Origin: Acanthacorydalis orientalis
Taxonomy: Eukaryota > Arthropoda > Insecta > Megaloptera > Corydalidae
Assembly (NCBI GenBank): GCA_034766995.1
Contig: CM068313.1
Location: 29,494,325 to 29,558,324, forward strand
Direction: 5' to 3'
Length of the DNA: 64,000 bases
Position 1 is the stretch's first letter; every line of letters begins with the position of its first letter. Shown here one piece after another: positions 12,025 through 23,990 of the stretch. A program made the translations under genes and the position numbers. The notes below the pieces were generated by a model that did no database searches, was not told the DNA's origin, and saw only the letters and a program-made list of their open reading frames with translations.

Positions 12025-13231
12025 GAGTATGTATGTATATTCGTATATATTATTTATAATTATACAAACATATTCTAGGAAGAAAATTGAGCAAAAATTA
12101 ATAAAAAAGGCTAATAACTTATAAATCGTATTCATTTTTGACATTTTTTCTATTGCTGTGATATTTTTTATTTAACATAATTTTGATCTTTACTAAGAAT
12201 ATAAATCTTTTTCCTTAAATTTTGTAAGTGCGTATATAATTGTTTGCGAGTAATGAGTATATAATAGAATGTAGAAGAGAACAGTTAAGTAACTCAAATA
12301 AATACTTGAAAAAAAAGTTTGGAAAATATTCAAATAAAAATTAGAATTGTTTTTAAATAAAATATTTTGTATTTGAAGAAATTAAAATAATTTGTTATGG
12401 TCCTTAAAACCTTATTGGGTTTCTTTTCTGAATTAAATACGAATTTATGAATCAATTGAATATGAATATTATAAAAATTTTATAGTTTCTAGTATCTAAT
12501 TACTATTTAAGGACATGATAATACAGTTTCCGATAATAATTAGTACTCAACCTCTATAAACTATTTTATTTAAGATTTTATTTCAAATTATTGTTATATT
12601 ACACAATGATTCGGAATGTATTGTATTATAAGATAAATATGGTTCATACAAGTGAAATTAGTAAACAATTATTAAAATAAAGACAACTTTCTTTTTAAAC
12701 GTTTTATTTTGATATTAGCGTTATTAGATTTGATGTATCAAACCAACTATATTTTTAATGTTTTATGATTATAAATTCAAAGATTTTGCAAAAATCTTAT
12801 AATTGAATAAGAAATAAAAAACAAAAAAATGCAGAAAATTATTCAAGTAAAATTAATTAAAAAAATTAATCTTGAAAAGTAATAAATACACTTAAATAGT
12901 TTTGAGTGAAAAAAATATGTGATTTATAAAATGTTGCAAGTAAGTAAGTGATGTTGAAAATAAATGTTAACTATTAAATTAATAAAAAAATTCTGTAATC
13001 ATTACTTATTATATTATAAATATATTGAAAAGTCATGTAAACTTAAATTATTAATATTAGTTATTGCTTTCAATTGAATAACTCTCTGGTAGTAATATTT
13101 TAAATATGCAAATAATAGTAATAAATAAGTATTGATCGGATAAAACAGCATTAAATTGTCACTAAAGTAATTTGTCAAGCTATCAATTATTTTTTTAAAT
13201 TGTCACTTATTTGTAACTTTAAATATGTGCA

Positions 13232-13235
<4 letters not shown>

Positions 13236-13305
<70 letters not shown>
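13236..13305. repeat. Long (TA)n microsatellite
   Basis: About 70 bases with a single G interruption, left edge of an island. Confidence 0.97.
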
Positions 13306-13307
<2 letters not shown>

Positions 13308-13800
13308 TGCCGTTTAGATCTGAACGTTTCACTTGCTGTTTCAAATTTGTTTATTCATCGTTTTCAATCATTCATCAAGCTGTCAGAATTGGATACGTAA
13401 CTTTGATATTTTGATCATTGTCTCAATTTTCAATATGACATATCAAAAGGAATTATTAAATTGATTTTTTCATAGAGGTAAGAAAGCACATACATCATAA
13501 ATATACGATTATAGAACGGCGTCGACCTCGCTGTTGAGTCTGCAAAGAGAATCGTCTTGAGCAAACGTAATAATTGTGAAGGTCATGGACCGAGTAATTG
13601 TGGTACATGGCGCCGGATGAAGATTGATGGTTTGTGCTAGTCTTCGACTGGAATTATGTTTCGAATTTATGATTATTAATTGGTGACCACGTGTCAGATG
13701 CAAAGAAATAAATAGGGCTAAGAGCTATCGGAATTCCAACTGAAGAAAATATTTTCGTGATCGTACTTTTGTTGCATTCTACTAAATGGTTGAAATATTA
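13306..13800. other. GC-richer island
   Basis: CpG-containing sequence between a (TA)n tract and AT-rich DNA; the core is 13510-13720 (GGCGTCGACCTCGC, CATGGCGCCGGATG, GACCACGTG). A 64-codon minus frame in the core is not convincing. CATAGAG followed by GTAAGAAAG at 13477/13478 is a donor-like motif on the plus strand. Confidence 0.35.
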
Positions 13801-14028
13801 ATAAATGGATATCTACGTGCTTCTATTTATATTGAAAATTCCGATTACTGTATATATATATATATAATAAAAAGTTTTTAAAAAATTAATATCCTAACTT
13901 TGAAAAGAAAGTGCTATGGAATACATATTTCATTCACATATTTAATGTTTAACTAAACATTAACGATTCATTTATAATTATTTTTTAAATGAATTAATTC
14001 TATTAGATGTTTTATTAGTTATTTAGGG

Positions 14029-14089
14029 ATAAAATAACACTATTTTTGATTGTTCATGAAACTGTTCATAAAATAACACTATTTTTGAT
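14029..14089. repeat. Direct repeat of a 22-mer, period 39
   Basis: A 22-base word beginning ATAAAATAACACTATTTT occurs identically at 14029-14050 and 14068-14089; the spacer contains two further TGTTCAT words. Local duplication. Confidence 0.8.
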
Positions 14090-14208
14090 GTGACTACTTG
14101 TATCTTCTTATTTTATTTATATCATATCATAATTAATCTTTTTCAATACTTTATGTATACTTGTGTTTTGTATTATCTATAATAAAATAAAATTGACATT
14201 ATCAATAT

Positions 14209-14235
14209 ACATATATATATATATATATATATATT
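14209..14235. repeat. (TA)n microsatellite
   Basis: Short pure TA tract. Confidence 0.9.
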
Positions 14236-14379
14236 CTATGTATGTATGAATACAAGAGAGTGTTTTAAATGTTATTCTATTAGACGTTAAAGACGTACAG
14301 GAATTAACAAAAATCTGCAAATATTAATTTTAATTTATATAATTTGTATCAAAGGAACTTAAGTCTATAATTGCGATCG

Positions 14380-14720
14380 ACCTTAATCATACGAGTGTTT
14401 TTTTACAAAGCGCATTGCGATGTAATCGAAAACAACGCAAAAAATTTAAAAGAACGAAAATGATTTCTTGTCATCACCATTTAACAATGGGACATCGTCA
14501 AACATCTCTTAAGATCATGATGCAGCACTAGTCGTCGCTATCTGATCGGCAATCTGTGATTTATACACAAAGATAGACCAGTATTCACGACTACGATATT
14601 ATTGGTATCGTGACTTGGCTTCTAAAGCCGCAATATACTTCTACCATCTTATCGTTCGCATCTCTGATATTATATATTCACCATAGAGGGTCTTTATTAC
14701 AATACCATTAAGCACTTATG
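14380..14720. other. GC-richer island
   Basis: Non-coding, CpG-containing (GCGATCGACC, TAGTCGTCGC, GATCGGCAATC). A stretch CACCATAGAGGGTC near 14680 resembles a CTCF core but with several mismatches. Confidence 0.3.
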
Positions 14721-15318
14721 CTATGTTTCTGTTCATAGAAAATAATACAATATACGAGTTCATGCAGACGTGTTTGTGTGTTTATACGACTGTATATTTT
14801 CATGAAGTATTAAAATCTATATTATAATCGTTGGTATTATGTTCATTGAAGTAGTCATAAATGCAATGAAACATCTTCTGGTTATTTTACTATGGTCACA
14901 AAATATAAATTGTTAATAATACAAGACTTGTGCCTATGTTTATTTAAATTCATGAATTATTGTTTTTAATTTCATAAATTTATCGTATTATACTTCATAA
15001 TAGTATAACATAAAATCTTTCAATCTACTTTTATGTTCATTTATGTAGTTTTATAGCAATATTACTGATGAACTGTCTTATCTATTTCAAACTGTTGTTT
15101 TCGAACTGGATTCTTGTATTGAGAATCCAATATAATTAATGTATTAAATAGAAATAATCAGATGTTATAGCCGTTCATTTAAAATATTTGCATTCATTAT
15201 GGGTAATAAATTACGTTATTCAATATACATTTCATATAACTTTTTTTTCTATTACATTTTGTGATGTTTTTAAAAGTAAGCTTTCATAAATAATATATTT
15301 TATTTTTAGAATATTTTA

Positions 15319-15351
15319 CATACATACATACATACATATATATATATATAT
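15319..15351. repeat. Compound (TACA)n(TA)n microsatellite
   Basis: Several TACA units running into TA. Confidence 0.9.
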
Positions 15352-16474
15352 TCAATTTTTAAAATTGTATTCATTGATGGCCAACTGAAAATGGTGTATT
15401 GGGTAATACTTGATTATATATTTTTAGATTTGTGGTTAAACATGTTTAATTATTTGAGCATGAATTTGTTGAAACATATTTCATAATTTTAGTGTGAAAT
15501 TTTTTTTATAGAATATATTGAAAGTAATGTAATTGTCACCATTGTCTTTTTTATATAAGAGTAACTTATAATATATATATATTCTCTAGGATGTGCGTTA
15601 CGTATTTCTATTTAAAAGTACATAAAATATTTTAAATACTTATATAGCATTATTTTTTTAAAAAAAATTAAACTAATTATATTGTATCTTGTAATAACAC
15701 TCATTTTATACAAGATGGACGATTAATATGTAAAAGACAAATATTAAACTTTAAAATATTTATAAGCATTGTAAACAAAGAATGAACCGCTACTGAAATC
15801 TATTATATTAATATTTATTCCTCAACTAATTTCATTTGAATAAAATAATGCGATTCAACCAATCATGATATTTTTGCAAGAGTATAGTATAAAAATCTCT
15901 TTAAAAATTGTATTAAAATGAGATTTTCATTATTTTTTTTCGTTAGTTTTGTGTACCATATATCATTTTTTAATTGGATTTCTTCTGTTATATGAAATGA
16001 AAAATGTACACTTGTTAAAGAGATGGGGTTGAAAAATGTATACATTTTATTTTAAAATATCTTATTAAATATACCGATATCAGTATACTTTTTATTTTAT
16101 GAATGTTTTACTAAAATAGTTATTAAACACACACTACAATAAAGTAAAACTTTCTATAACTTATTCTACTAATTTGACCAAGTAAAAAACTACTCTCAAA
16201 TCAACTTACAGAAAAAAATATTGGTAAATAATTAATACTTTAAACTAGATGTATATTTTACATTTTTTTGAAAGAAATTCTCATTAGTACTAAATATGGT
16301 TACATATAAACGAAATTTATTTTCTATCTCTGTTATGTAATATTTTGAAATAAAAACAAAACTTTATTACAAAATAAATTTTAATCATTTTAAACGCTGA
16401 TCTGACTGGTTACATTAAACCTTAAAGCTTGATTAAAAACAAATTACTTATTATAATGCATCTTCACACATACA

Positions 16475-16476
<2 letters not shown>

Positions 16477-16516
<40 letters not shown>
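16477..16516. repeat. (TA)n microsatellite
   Basis: TA, about 38 bases, flanked by ACATGCAT and ACATATAA. Confidence 0.95.
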
Positions 16517-16523
<7 letters not shown>

Positions 16524-17551
16524 TGTATAAATATATTTTGAATATTCATATGTAGTAGTGATTTGGATGGGTTTGATTTTTATTTATTAATAGAAGATGG
16601 CTTATAATAATGAATAAATAATATTTTAAACTTTAAATTTTCTTCTGACATTTAAGAAATTGTATACAAAACGTGTAAGAATCAATATAAGATTAATTAA
16701 ATTTTTTTCATATAAAAGGGACTGAATGCGGTAGACCGGTTTTTATTTACCTAGTTAAAACTTCATAAGATTATCTTTCAATATCGAACATTTATAATTG
16801 AATAATTTTTTTATTAAAACACTATGATGTGGGATTAAAGTTCTCCATGATAAATATATGTGGCAATGAAAATGAATTCCGAAATAATGAATATAATAAT
16901 ATAAATAATTATCGGATTAAATGTTGTATTCATATTTATTAAGTAGTAAAACGTAATTGACATTTCATAATCTGCAATATGATTCTTAGTCATATTTTAT
17001 GTGATTTGATCGAATAAAAACCAATGTTTGTCTTTTAAGATCCATTTACAGAGATTAAGAGAATAGTAAAATAAGGATTATTTTTATAGCTTATTTATTC
17101 AATTTTATATTACTCTTTGTCCGATGAAACATACGTATACATAATGTTTGACTGAAGGCAAACTTGCAACTGAATTTTCTTCTTTGTCAAGTTAGAATCA
17201 AGTAATAAATACGAAATTACATATGGTCACGTTTCATTTTATTATTTTGTTGAACGATGTTAGTGTCAATAAATGTTATACCGCCAAGAAAAACTTTTCT
17301 TATTCCACAATACATTTTATTATCTTTATCTTCTTTACCTGAATGTATTAAAAAACTGTGTATAATAACGAAAATTTGAATTCAATATTAGTATCTTATA
17401 AAAAATGAAGGATATCTTAAAATAGTACATTGCGAAAAATATTACTTTTGTTTACGTTAATTTATAGAAGAGTTAATTTTGAATGAAATAATATTGATTA
17501 TTATGTAATGAAATATTAATATATTATTTATACAAATTAAAACAAAGATAG

Positions 17552-17552
17552 T

Positions 17553-17592
<40 letters not shown>

Positions 17593-17594
17593 CA
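17552..17594. repeat. Compound (TA)n(TG)n microsatellite
   Basis: About 24 bases of TA followed by eight TG units. Confidence 0.96.
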
Positions 17595-19563
17595 TATCTT
17601 TCGAGAATCGTTTCTTTTAAATTTTATATTATTAATTTATAAAAGTAGTCACTCATAAAAAATATTAGTACAAGTTACTTTTTGCAATAATTTTTTCTTA
17701 AAAAATAATTTTAATTTTTAATAAAAGCTTAATTCTTTTAACGGCTGTTGTTTTTTTTATATTTCAATTGATTGAAAATATATTAAAAAACTATTTACAG
17801 TAGTTAAATGCACTTTCAAAAGTAAAAAAAGTTTATTAAAGAAATAATCAAATGCGATATTTTGGAAATAGTCCAAATAAATATGAAGTTAATTCATTAA
17901 CGATTTAAAAATAAAAATTGTTCAATATAAAAATTTTACCAATATATAAATGGAAAATGTTTAAACAGAATAGCATCTTGGTAACTGTGGCGCAAAAATG
18001 AAAGTAAAGATGTGTAAAAACTATAAGAAGCTGCTATACTTTAGCTATTTATGTGTAATATTATTCGTATTTATTAAATCCATTCGTCTAATTAACCGTT
18101 TGCATACATATAAATAAATACTTTCTCCATATGTAGCTTAAACGAACATATATGTTACAAATTTTTATATGTAATAACATAAATTGGTTCACTTGTTATG
18201 GTAATGAGTTATTTCGTTAGAGATATTTTTCCTTCTTACATAAGTGTGATATATAAATATGATTTTTTAAATCATTTAATAAAGTACGTAAAAATAATTG
18301 GTACTTAATAAAATATACATATTGATAGTTTTATATAATTCATTATAATTGATAGTGTAAATTTATTAACTATTACAACTTAAAAATAGACTAGAAATTT
18401 ATATAAATGAAAATGTTTTATTACACTTGTGAAAGGAGTACTTAGCTCGTTATGATATATGTACAAAATAAATACTAAAGCAACGAAAGTAATTTATAAA
18501 TACATTTTTAAAGAGAGGAATGAGATTTAATTACTAGTTTATCTGCTTTCTAAGTATTCATTTAAAATATAGTTATTATTATTAATAATTCTATATTTTT
18601 GTAAAAAGTAAACTTTGATGATATTCTATACTAATAGTGTTTTTATTCACTGAATGTAGTCCACTGTTAAACAAAAAATCTTCTTATTTCTATTTAAAAT
18701 TTTTATTTATTTTCAAACTAGAACCATGTGCTTCCAATAATTTTTTGATTTTAAAAATTTTAATAAATATGTTTTTCCGTATACTTAATGACTAGAATTT
18801 ACTATAAAGAATTTTCATTGACAATAAAATTCTAACCTTAAAACAATATTTATATTTCAATTAAATTATTTATGAAAAATCAGTAGTATAAGAATCAAAG
18901 ATAAAAATAGCAGCTTGTATTAACAAACCAAATATTGACAATAAAAGTGACATGTTGATCTGGTTGATAATCTGAGTTTTTAATACATGATCTCATCACG
19001 TAATTGCTTTAAAAATATGTAATGCAGAAATGACATTTAAAGTTATGTTCTTAAATAGTATGCTATCTGCATGTTAATTAAATAAGAACAGTTTTATATA
19101 CTTTCAAAATATTCAACGACATATATAACAACTTTCTTGGAACTGCATATGAAGTTATATACAAAAAAGTAAATATTAATTGCTTTATACCATTTTAATA
19201 AAATATTTTCATATTTTTGTACATATTTAATTTTGTATTTAACCAAAGGTAATATTATAGCTTATAACGGTACGAATGTATAGTTTTTTTATTAATGAAA
19301 TTGTAAAATTATTTTAATATCAAAACTTAATAATAATGTATTAGATTCACTCAATTTCTAATGAAATATTAAAAGAAATGATGATCGCAAAATATAAATT
19401 ATACTTTAATTAATAATAGAGAAGAATTTTGAAGTATTCTCCTTATTTTTATTATTAAATTATAATATTAAGAGATATACTTATTTGTTATATCTTGATC
19501 TAGTTGATACACTGTCCAAATGATCTTCGTTCTTTTGGATTACTTGCATTTCTGTCTTTTAAA

Positions 19564-19941
19564 TCAAGTTTCAGTACGTGTATTATCCTCATGTAGATTT
19601 AAATAAATTACTAAATATAAGTTATATAAATCTAATAGAAAACGATATGAAAATAGCAGAAGAGAACAGAAACTAAAGTAACTGAAAATAATGAAGAATA
19701 TCAGGATAATAATGAAAGAATGTAAACATAAAATTGAATTAATAATAATAATCAAATAATTAAATTCGTAAATGTGTTTTAAATAGAACTGATTTAAAAT
19801 TTTTTCATGATCAAAATCAATTTTAATATGAATTGGAAACAAACATTTTTCTAATGATAAATGATAAAAAAATAAAATAGAATATCTATAATATCTTGTC
19901 CCTATGATACTCGTACCTCCAAAACTAAAACATTGAGACAT
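19564..19941 (-). CDS. Longest non-repeat open frame (125 codons), unrecognised
   Basis: A 125-codon minus-strand frame that is not a microsatellite translation. It begins MSQCFSFGGTSIIGTRYYRY, has a strongly hydrophobic middle (residues about 62-98, rich in Ile, Phe, Leu, Ser) and a polar tail. Two membrane spans are conceivable. It abuts the fold-back mariner element. In DNA this AT-rich a frame of this length is unusual under a uniform model, but the coding strand here is T-rich, which depletes stops and produces exactly such Phe/Leu/Ile-rich readings. No family recognised; probably spurious. Confidence 0.15.
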   Translation of the reverse strand: MSQCFSFGGTSIIGTRYYRYSILFFYHLSLEKCLFPIHIKIDFDHEKILNQFYLKHIYEFNYLIIIINSILCLHSFIIILIFFIIFSYFSFCSLLLFSYRFLLDLYNLYLVIYLNLHEDNTRTET

Positions 19942-20192
19942 TTTCTTACGTACTTGTATTAATCTAAAGATGTGTAACTTGATCGTTAGTTTCTTAAAAA
20001 GGGTTGTATGGTGTTCTTATAGTATTTTACATAAATATAATTATTTTTAATATATTTGAAATATAGTATTTACCAAATAATTATGAAAACTTTAAAAGTA
20101 AAGAAGAACGTTATATTTTATATAAAGTGTACAAATTAATGTGATGTCTTTTTTATAAAAAAAAGAATGTTTACAGGAAAACGGAATACATT

Positions 20193-20300
20193 TCAATACT
20201 CAAAATATTCCCCATTTTTTTTGTATAACTTTGCTCCATCTGTAAGGTAACTGACGAATCCCTTGTCGAAAAATATGGTGGCTTTGAGTCGATGATGGTG
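20193..20300 (-). pseudogene. Mariner transposase C-terminus relic, left arm
   Basis: Minus-strand reading gives FRQGIRQLPYRWSKVIQ, then, after a one-base slip in the A-run at 20215-20222, KNGEYFEY and a stop (20193-20195). The order (GIRQLPxRWxKVI, then NGEYF near the end) is the usual mariner transposase C-terminus. Only about 30 codons are recognisable and no catalytic residue is included. It is one arm of the fold-back element. Confidence 0.75.
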
Positions 20301-20351
20301 TAATGTATTTTTAGACCTTTTCCACTGTTTCAGTATTTTTTTCATATTTTA

Positions 20352-20444
20352 TGCGTCTCAACACTTACCCATAAAGCTGAAAAATTATTTCTTGACAATT
20401 ATTTGTTCAGATTTGGGAATAATGGGGGATATTTTGAAGATTGA
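20352..20444 (+). pseudogene. Mariner transposase C-terminus relic, right arm
   Basis: Plus-strand reading ends GNNGGYFED and a stop (20442-20444), the counterpart of the NGEYFEY ending in the left arm. Upstream of it the frame is open for about 20 more codons but is not clearly recognisable, so this arm keeps a shorter or more decayed piece. Its 3' untranslated stretch (20445-20510) pairs with that of the left arm. Confidence 0.65.
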
Positions 20445-20565
20445 AATGTATTTCATTTTCCCGTAAACGTTCATTTTCTATAAAATGGCACCGAATTAAT
20501 TTGGACACTATAAAAAAATATTTATATAAAATAATATAAGAACACCATATAACCCTTTTAATCAA

Positions 20566-20705
20566 ACCCGCAGCGTCGGTAGCATTTTTTCAACTAGAAT
20601 GCGAAAACTATCAGTGACTAATGTGCAGCTTTTCAGACTTCATTGTGTTCACTACTGTTTTGTGAAGTTATGCCAACTGCTTCGCCAAGATATATAGTGT
20701 TTTTA
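20566..20705. other. GC-richer flank of the fold-back mariner
   Basis: Begins CAAACCCGCAGCGTCGGTAG right outside the palindrome and continues for about 140 bases with better composition than the surroundings. It may be a further part of the transposon insertion or an older relic; no protein recognised. Confidence 0.25.
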
Positions 20706-20824
20706 AATGTTAATGGTTGGTACTTTAAAATTCTAAATTAATGAGAATTAATTTAAAACAGAGTTATGATTGGTTTAATTTAAAGACAGAATTAATTTCT
20801 ACGCCTAATAAATTTATTATTTTG

Positions 20825-20825
<1 letters not shown>

Positions 20826-20884
<59 letters not shown>

Positions 20885-20895
20885 TAGATAGATAT
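20826..20895. repeat. Compound (TA)n(GATA)n microsatellite
   Basis: About 56 bases of TA, then three GATA units. Confidence 0.97.
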
Positions 20896-21087
20896 TTTAT
20901 TTCAAACGATGATTTTTTTCTAAACAGGTTTGTCTAAATACAAATCTGTTTTAATAAATGTTCAATGTATTTAGCGAAAAAATAAACAAACTTTCTAAAT
21001 TGTTACTAAATAAAGCATTTACAAATAGTTTTGTAATCTAGTTTTTTTGTAAAATATTTTAAAATCATGTTAATGACCTTAAATAAT

Positions 21088-21089
<2 letters not shown>

Positions 21090-21164
<75 letters not shown>
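21090..21164. repeat. Long (TA)n microsatellite
   Basis: About 66 bases of TA ending in GTATGTATGATA, directly left of the tRNA-like relic region. Confidence 0.97.
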
Positions 21165-21218
21165 ATATGTGGATATAATATAAAATAGTCTTAATGTTTA
21201 ATTCCATGAATTTATTCA

Positions 21219-21304
21219 ACCGGAAAATTTGAACCTACGATCTTTACAACAGGTTAGATTATTATTAGTGTTCGGCCAGTTCCGTGTTACAACATAGCTA
21301 CTTG
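21219..21304 (-). pseudogene. tRNA-like relic (decayed tRNA gene or SINE head)
   Basis: On the minus strand a stretch of about 85 bases begins TAGCTATGTTGTAAC, resembling a tRNA A box (TRGCNNAGT-type), and ends AAAGATCGTAGGTTCAAAT, resembling the anticodon-arm to T-arm part of a tRNA with a B box (GGTTCAAAT). The T stem no longer pairs (CGTAG against TTTCC), so it is not a functional tRNA and no anticodon is assigned. It could be a dead tRNA gene or the head of a tRNA-derived SINE; chance similarity is not excluded. Confidence 0.4.
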
Positions 21305-21498
21305 TGCCAATATCACATTCTTAATATTTCTACTATTTTTTATCGTTGCCAACGGCAAAATATATAACGGACCATTTAAGTTAAATAATTTTTATTAATT
21401 AATTTTAATTTGTATCACATATTTAATGGACGTTTATATTTTTTAAAACAATTTGATAATGTATACATGCACGTACTAAACACACATATTATACAGAT

Positions 21499-21503
21499 AT
21501 ACA

Positions 21504-21538
<35 letters not shown>

Positions 21539-21539
21539 T
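21499..21539. repeat. Compound (TA)n(TG)n microsatellite
   Basis: TA run followed by GTATGTGTGTG. Confidence 0.93.
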
Positions 21540-21649
21540 TCTTTATAAATAGTTTTTCATAAATACATATGAATATTTCTATTCAAAAACTTGATATTTT
21601 GTATGAAATAAAAAAGACGACAATTTATTTTTAAGCCTACGTGTACATT

Positions 21650-21753
<104 letters not shown>

Positions 21754-21781
21754 GTATAATTGTCATAGTTATTGTGTGCAA

Positions 21782-23369
21782 TTAATAATACACTAAAGAA
21801 GTGTACAAATTACAACAGTATATAAATTTATAATAGTACATTTTTTAACTTGACATCGTTTTAAATTAAAGAAGGCACATTTTTAATAAATTAAAGATAC
21901 AATCACTATTATGTTAATTTAGTATAATTTTATTAATTTTAAAAATTTCTATAAAATACAAGCTTTGAGTATATAAGCTAAAATTTTGAGTCATCTTTTG
22001 CACCGTGTATTTATGATTTAAAAGACATCTAGTCATTTTGAATTAATATTATAATTTGAAAAATACTGACAAAAAAATTAAACATTTCTTTACTAGTGTT
22101 TATTTTCATATATTTTGTTGATTTATTATAACTTGTATCTGGTTTCAAACTTATTATTATCTGTTGGAATACATCAAAGAACCAGCTCAGTCTGAAGATA
22201 TTAAAAACCGAACAAATAAATCATTTTAATCAAAATTCATCGATCGAGAGGCTAAGTTTATTTTATTTTTAAATATTAACTAGTATTTATTAAATATTGA
22301 GCACTATCGTAAACATAGAAACTGTCGGTTTTCATAAAGAAAAATTGGAATATAACTTGACACATGATATATTAATATAAAATTCACGTATTACGTTCTG
22401 ATAGCAGCGTACGCTTCTTATACGCCACCATGTCAAGTTTTTTTTTTTTTTATAATCATCCAGTAATTGCAATCATTATTATAATAACACTATGCTCGAA
22501 CACTTTTATTTATCGTGAAATGAATGCAAATACCAGTATATAAGTACTTGAAGTAAATTACGTCAATTAGCTCATGTAATAATAATAGCCTACTGCAAAT
22601 AGGGAAAACTAACCTTCATTATTTTTATTTGTTCACCCCGATCACTGATTTTGTTTATCTCTTAACATATTTTCTTTTTAATTATTGTATTATTTATATT
22701 ATTGTTACTATTGTTACTGAATTTATCCACATGGTATGTATATATATATATATATATATAAACTTTATCTCATAGATCACATACTTTTTGGAAAAGAATG
22801 CTCACAGTTTGAATATATAATTTATTTATTGTTTTTAACATTTATTGCAGCAGAATATTTGTTTATTTTTATAATTATTCTAATCTCTCAGCAATATTTA
22901 ACTTCCTCATTTCTTTAAATCAACAAACTCAAATAGATTCTCACATTTTTAGTTCATTATTTTATTCTTGTGTATTTTTTTATTCAATCGTAATTAAAAT
23001 TTCTTAACATGCAAGATGTTCTGTTTCGTTTCAGTTCCATTACACGATCAATCATACACTTAAATTTATTTTTTTGTTAGCTTATAATTATTTTTGCTTA
23101 TATAAATTAGTTCAAACATCGAGCATTCCATTTCTCGTTATATGACACGAAAGCTATTCTCTAGATTAACGGTGAATGTCAAGGTTTCAGATTCATTTGA
23201 TAGGACCGATGAAATATGACAGGATGTAGTGGCATTAAATTAATGAATATCATTAATACACTTTTGTATTATTGTTATTAATATGAAAAATAATAACGCC
23301 ACACTAAAGTACAAATATTTTATTGAATGTAAAAGTAAATATCATATCGGTATACATATACATATGTTC
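21782..23369. other. AT-rich stretch, no gene seen
   Basis: One T-homopolymer of 13 (22438-22450) and one TA tract. A small CpG-containing patch at about 22400-22430 (GCAGCGTACGCTTC). Confidence 0.55.
22733..22761. repeat. (TA)n microsatellite
   Basis: Short TA tract. Confidence 0.92.
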
Positions 23370-23990
23370 TTTGTCGGTGAAATAAAATAAATTTCAAACG
23401 CGCGTAAATAACACACAGAGAGACACATAAAAATTTCAAAATCTCTTATAAAATTTGCACGGAATTCCTCACTCGAGGACATAACACGTTAAGTTAAATA
23501 AATTACGAATTAAAAAGTATATTCTTGAAATAAGCGTGGAATGCCATCTCATTGATTTAGATGACCCATGAAAGAAGTTGAAGAATCAAGAGTCTCGCAT
23601 TTCGACTGCTCTCAACGCTTGTCGCGGGAGCGTGTCTAAATAAATAACACGCTCATCATAAATAAATTTATATAAATTATATCGTTGTCCAAATGAACCG
23701 AGACTAACTACATCGAAATAATGTTCTTGTTCCCATATTAATGTGTCTGCTTATCAGGTATGGTACATCTACACGGTAATTAGAGACGTTAATAAAAATA
23801 ACAAATTTGAATGTGGTACTTGACTGCTCTGTGTCTTTTGATAACATCAACATTGACATATAAGTCAGATGCGAGACGTTCGTTTGTGAATCATTACGTC
23901 AGCAGATTTTTATCTGTTATCGCTAATATCAAATTCATCTGCCTTTGAATATCAGTGGAAAGGTTATTCGAGATATGTGTTTATCAATTG
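23370..23990. other. Long GC-richer island
   Basis: About 600 bases of moderately raised GC with CpG (CGCGCGTAAATAACAC, CTTGTCGCGGGAGCGTG, GATGCGAGACGTTCG) and no sustained frame. Contains GGTAATTAGAG and TGATTTAGATGACCC. A candidate enhancer-like block; also holds the weak ratchet motif at 23757. Confidence 0.4.
23731..23768 (+). promoter_or_regulatory. Weaker ratchet-point-like motif
   Basis: ATGTGTCTGCTTATCAG (ends 23757) is followed at once by GTATGG, with TTAAT about 20 bases upstream as a possible branch point. Acceptor and donor are both acceptable but below consensus. It lies inside the GC-richer island 23370-23990, on the same strand as the stronger site at 30645. Confidence 0.25.

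Larger units (their letters stand above)
14721..19563. other. Long AT-rich stretch, no gene seen
   Basis: Nearly 5 kb without an island: homopolymer runs, TA and TG tracts. On the minus strand TTTAATACATTCAG abuts GTAAAG near 17337, a weak juxtaposed acceptor-donor. Confidence 0.6.
19994..20562. mobile_element. Palindromic (fold-back) element made of two mariner 3' ends
   Basis: About 570 bp organised as an imperfect palindrome. The outer arms match: the left begins near 19994 and contains AAAGGGTTGTATGGTGTTCT, and the right ends near 20562 with its near-complement. Further in, both arms carry the same 3' part of a mariner transposase unit facing outward: the left arm reads on the minus strand and ends at a stop at 20193-20195, the right arm reads on the plus strand and ends at a stop at 20442-20444. 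Beyond each stop the arms stay similar through a mariner-like end that borders TA (GTGTCCAAATTAATTCGG on the minus strand near 20490-20510; a decayed copy near 20128). The left arm has about 85 extra AT-rich bases (about 20040-20125). The palindrome extends past the mariner-like ends, so it may be an inverted duplication of an insertion plus its flank, or a fold-back transposon whose real ends are the outer arms. Confidence 0.75.

Noticed and set aside
13460..13490. CATAGAG next to GTAAGAAAG as a ratchet point
   Set aside because: The donor is good, but the acceptor ends GAG and has another AG two bases earlier, which fits poorly with the recursive-site consensus.
14676..14695. CACCATAGAGGGTC as a second CTCF site
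   Set aside because: Too many mismatches to the core when aligned on the AG; only the 35075 site fits well.
19990..20565. piggyBac identity for the fold-back element because TTAA lies at or near both outer edges
   Set aside because: The TTAA words are not at equivalent positions relative to the arms, the arms do not start with CC, and the internal coding relics are clearly mariner.
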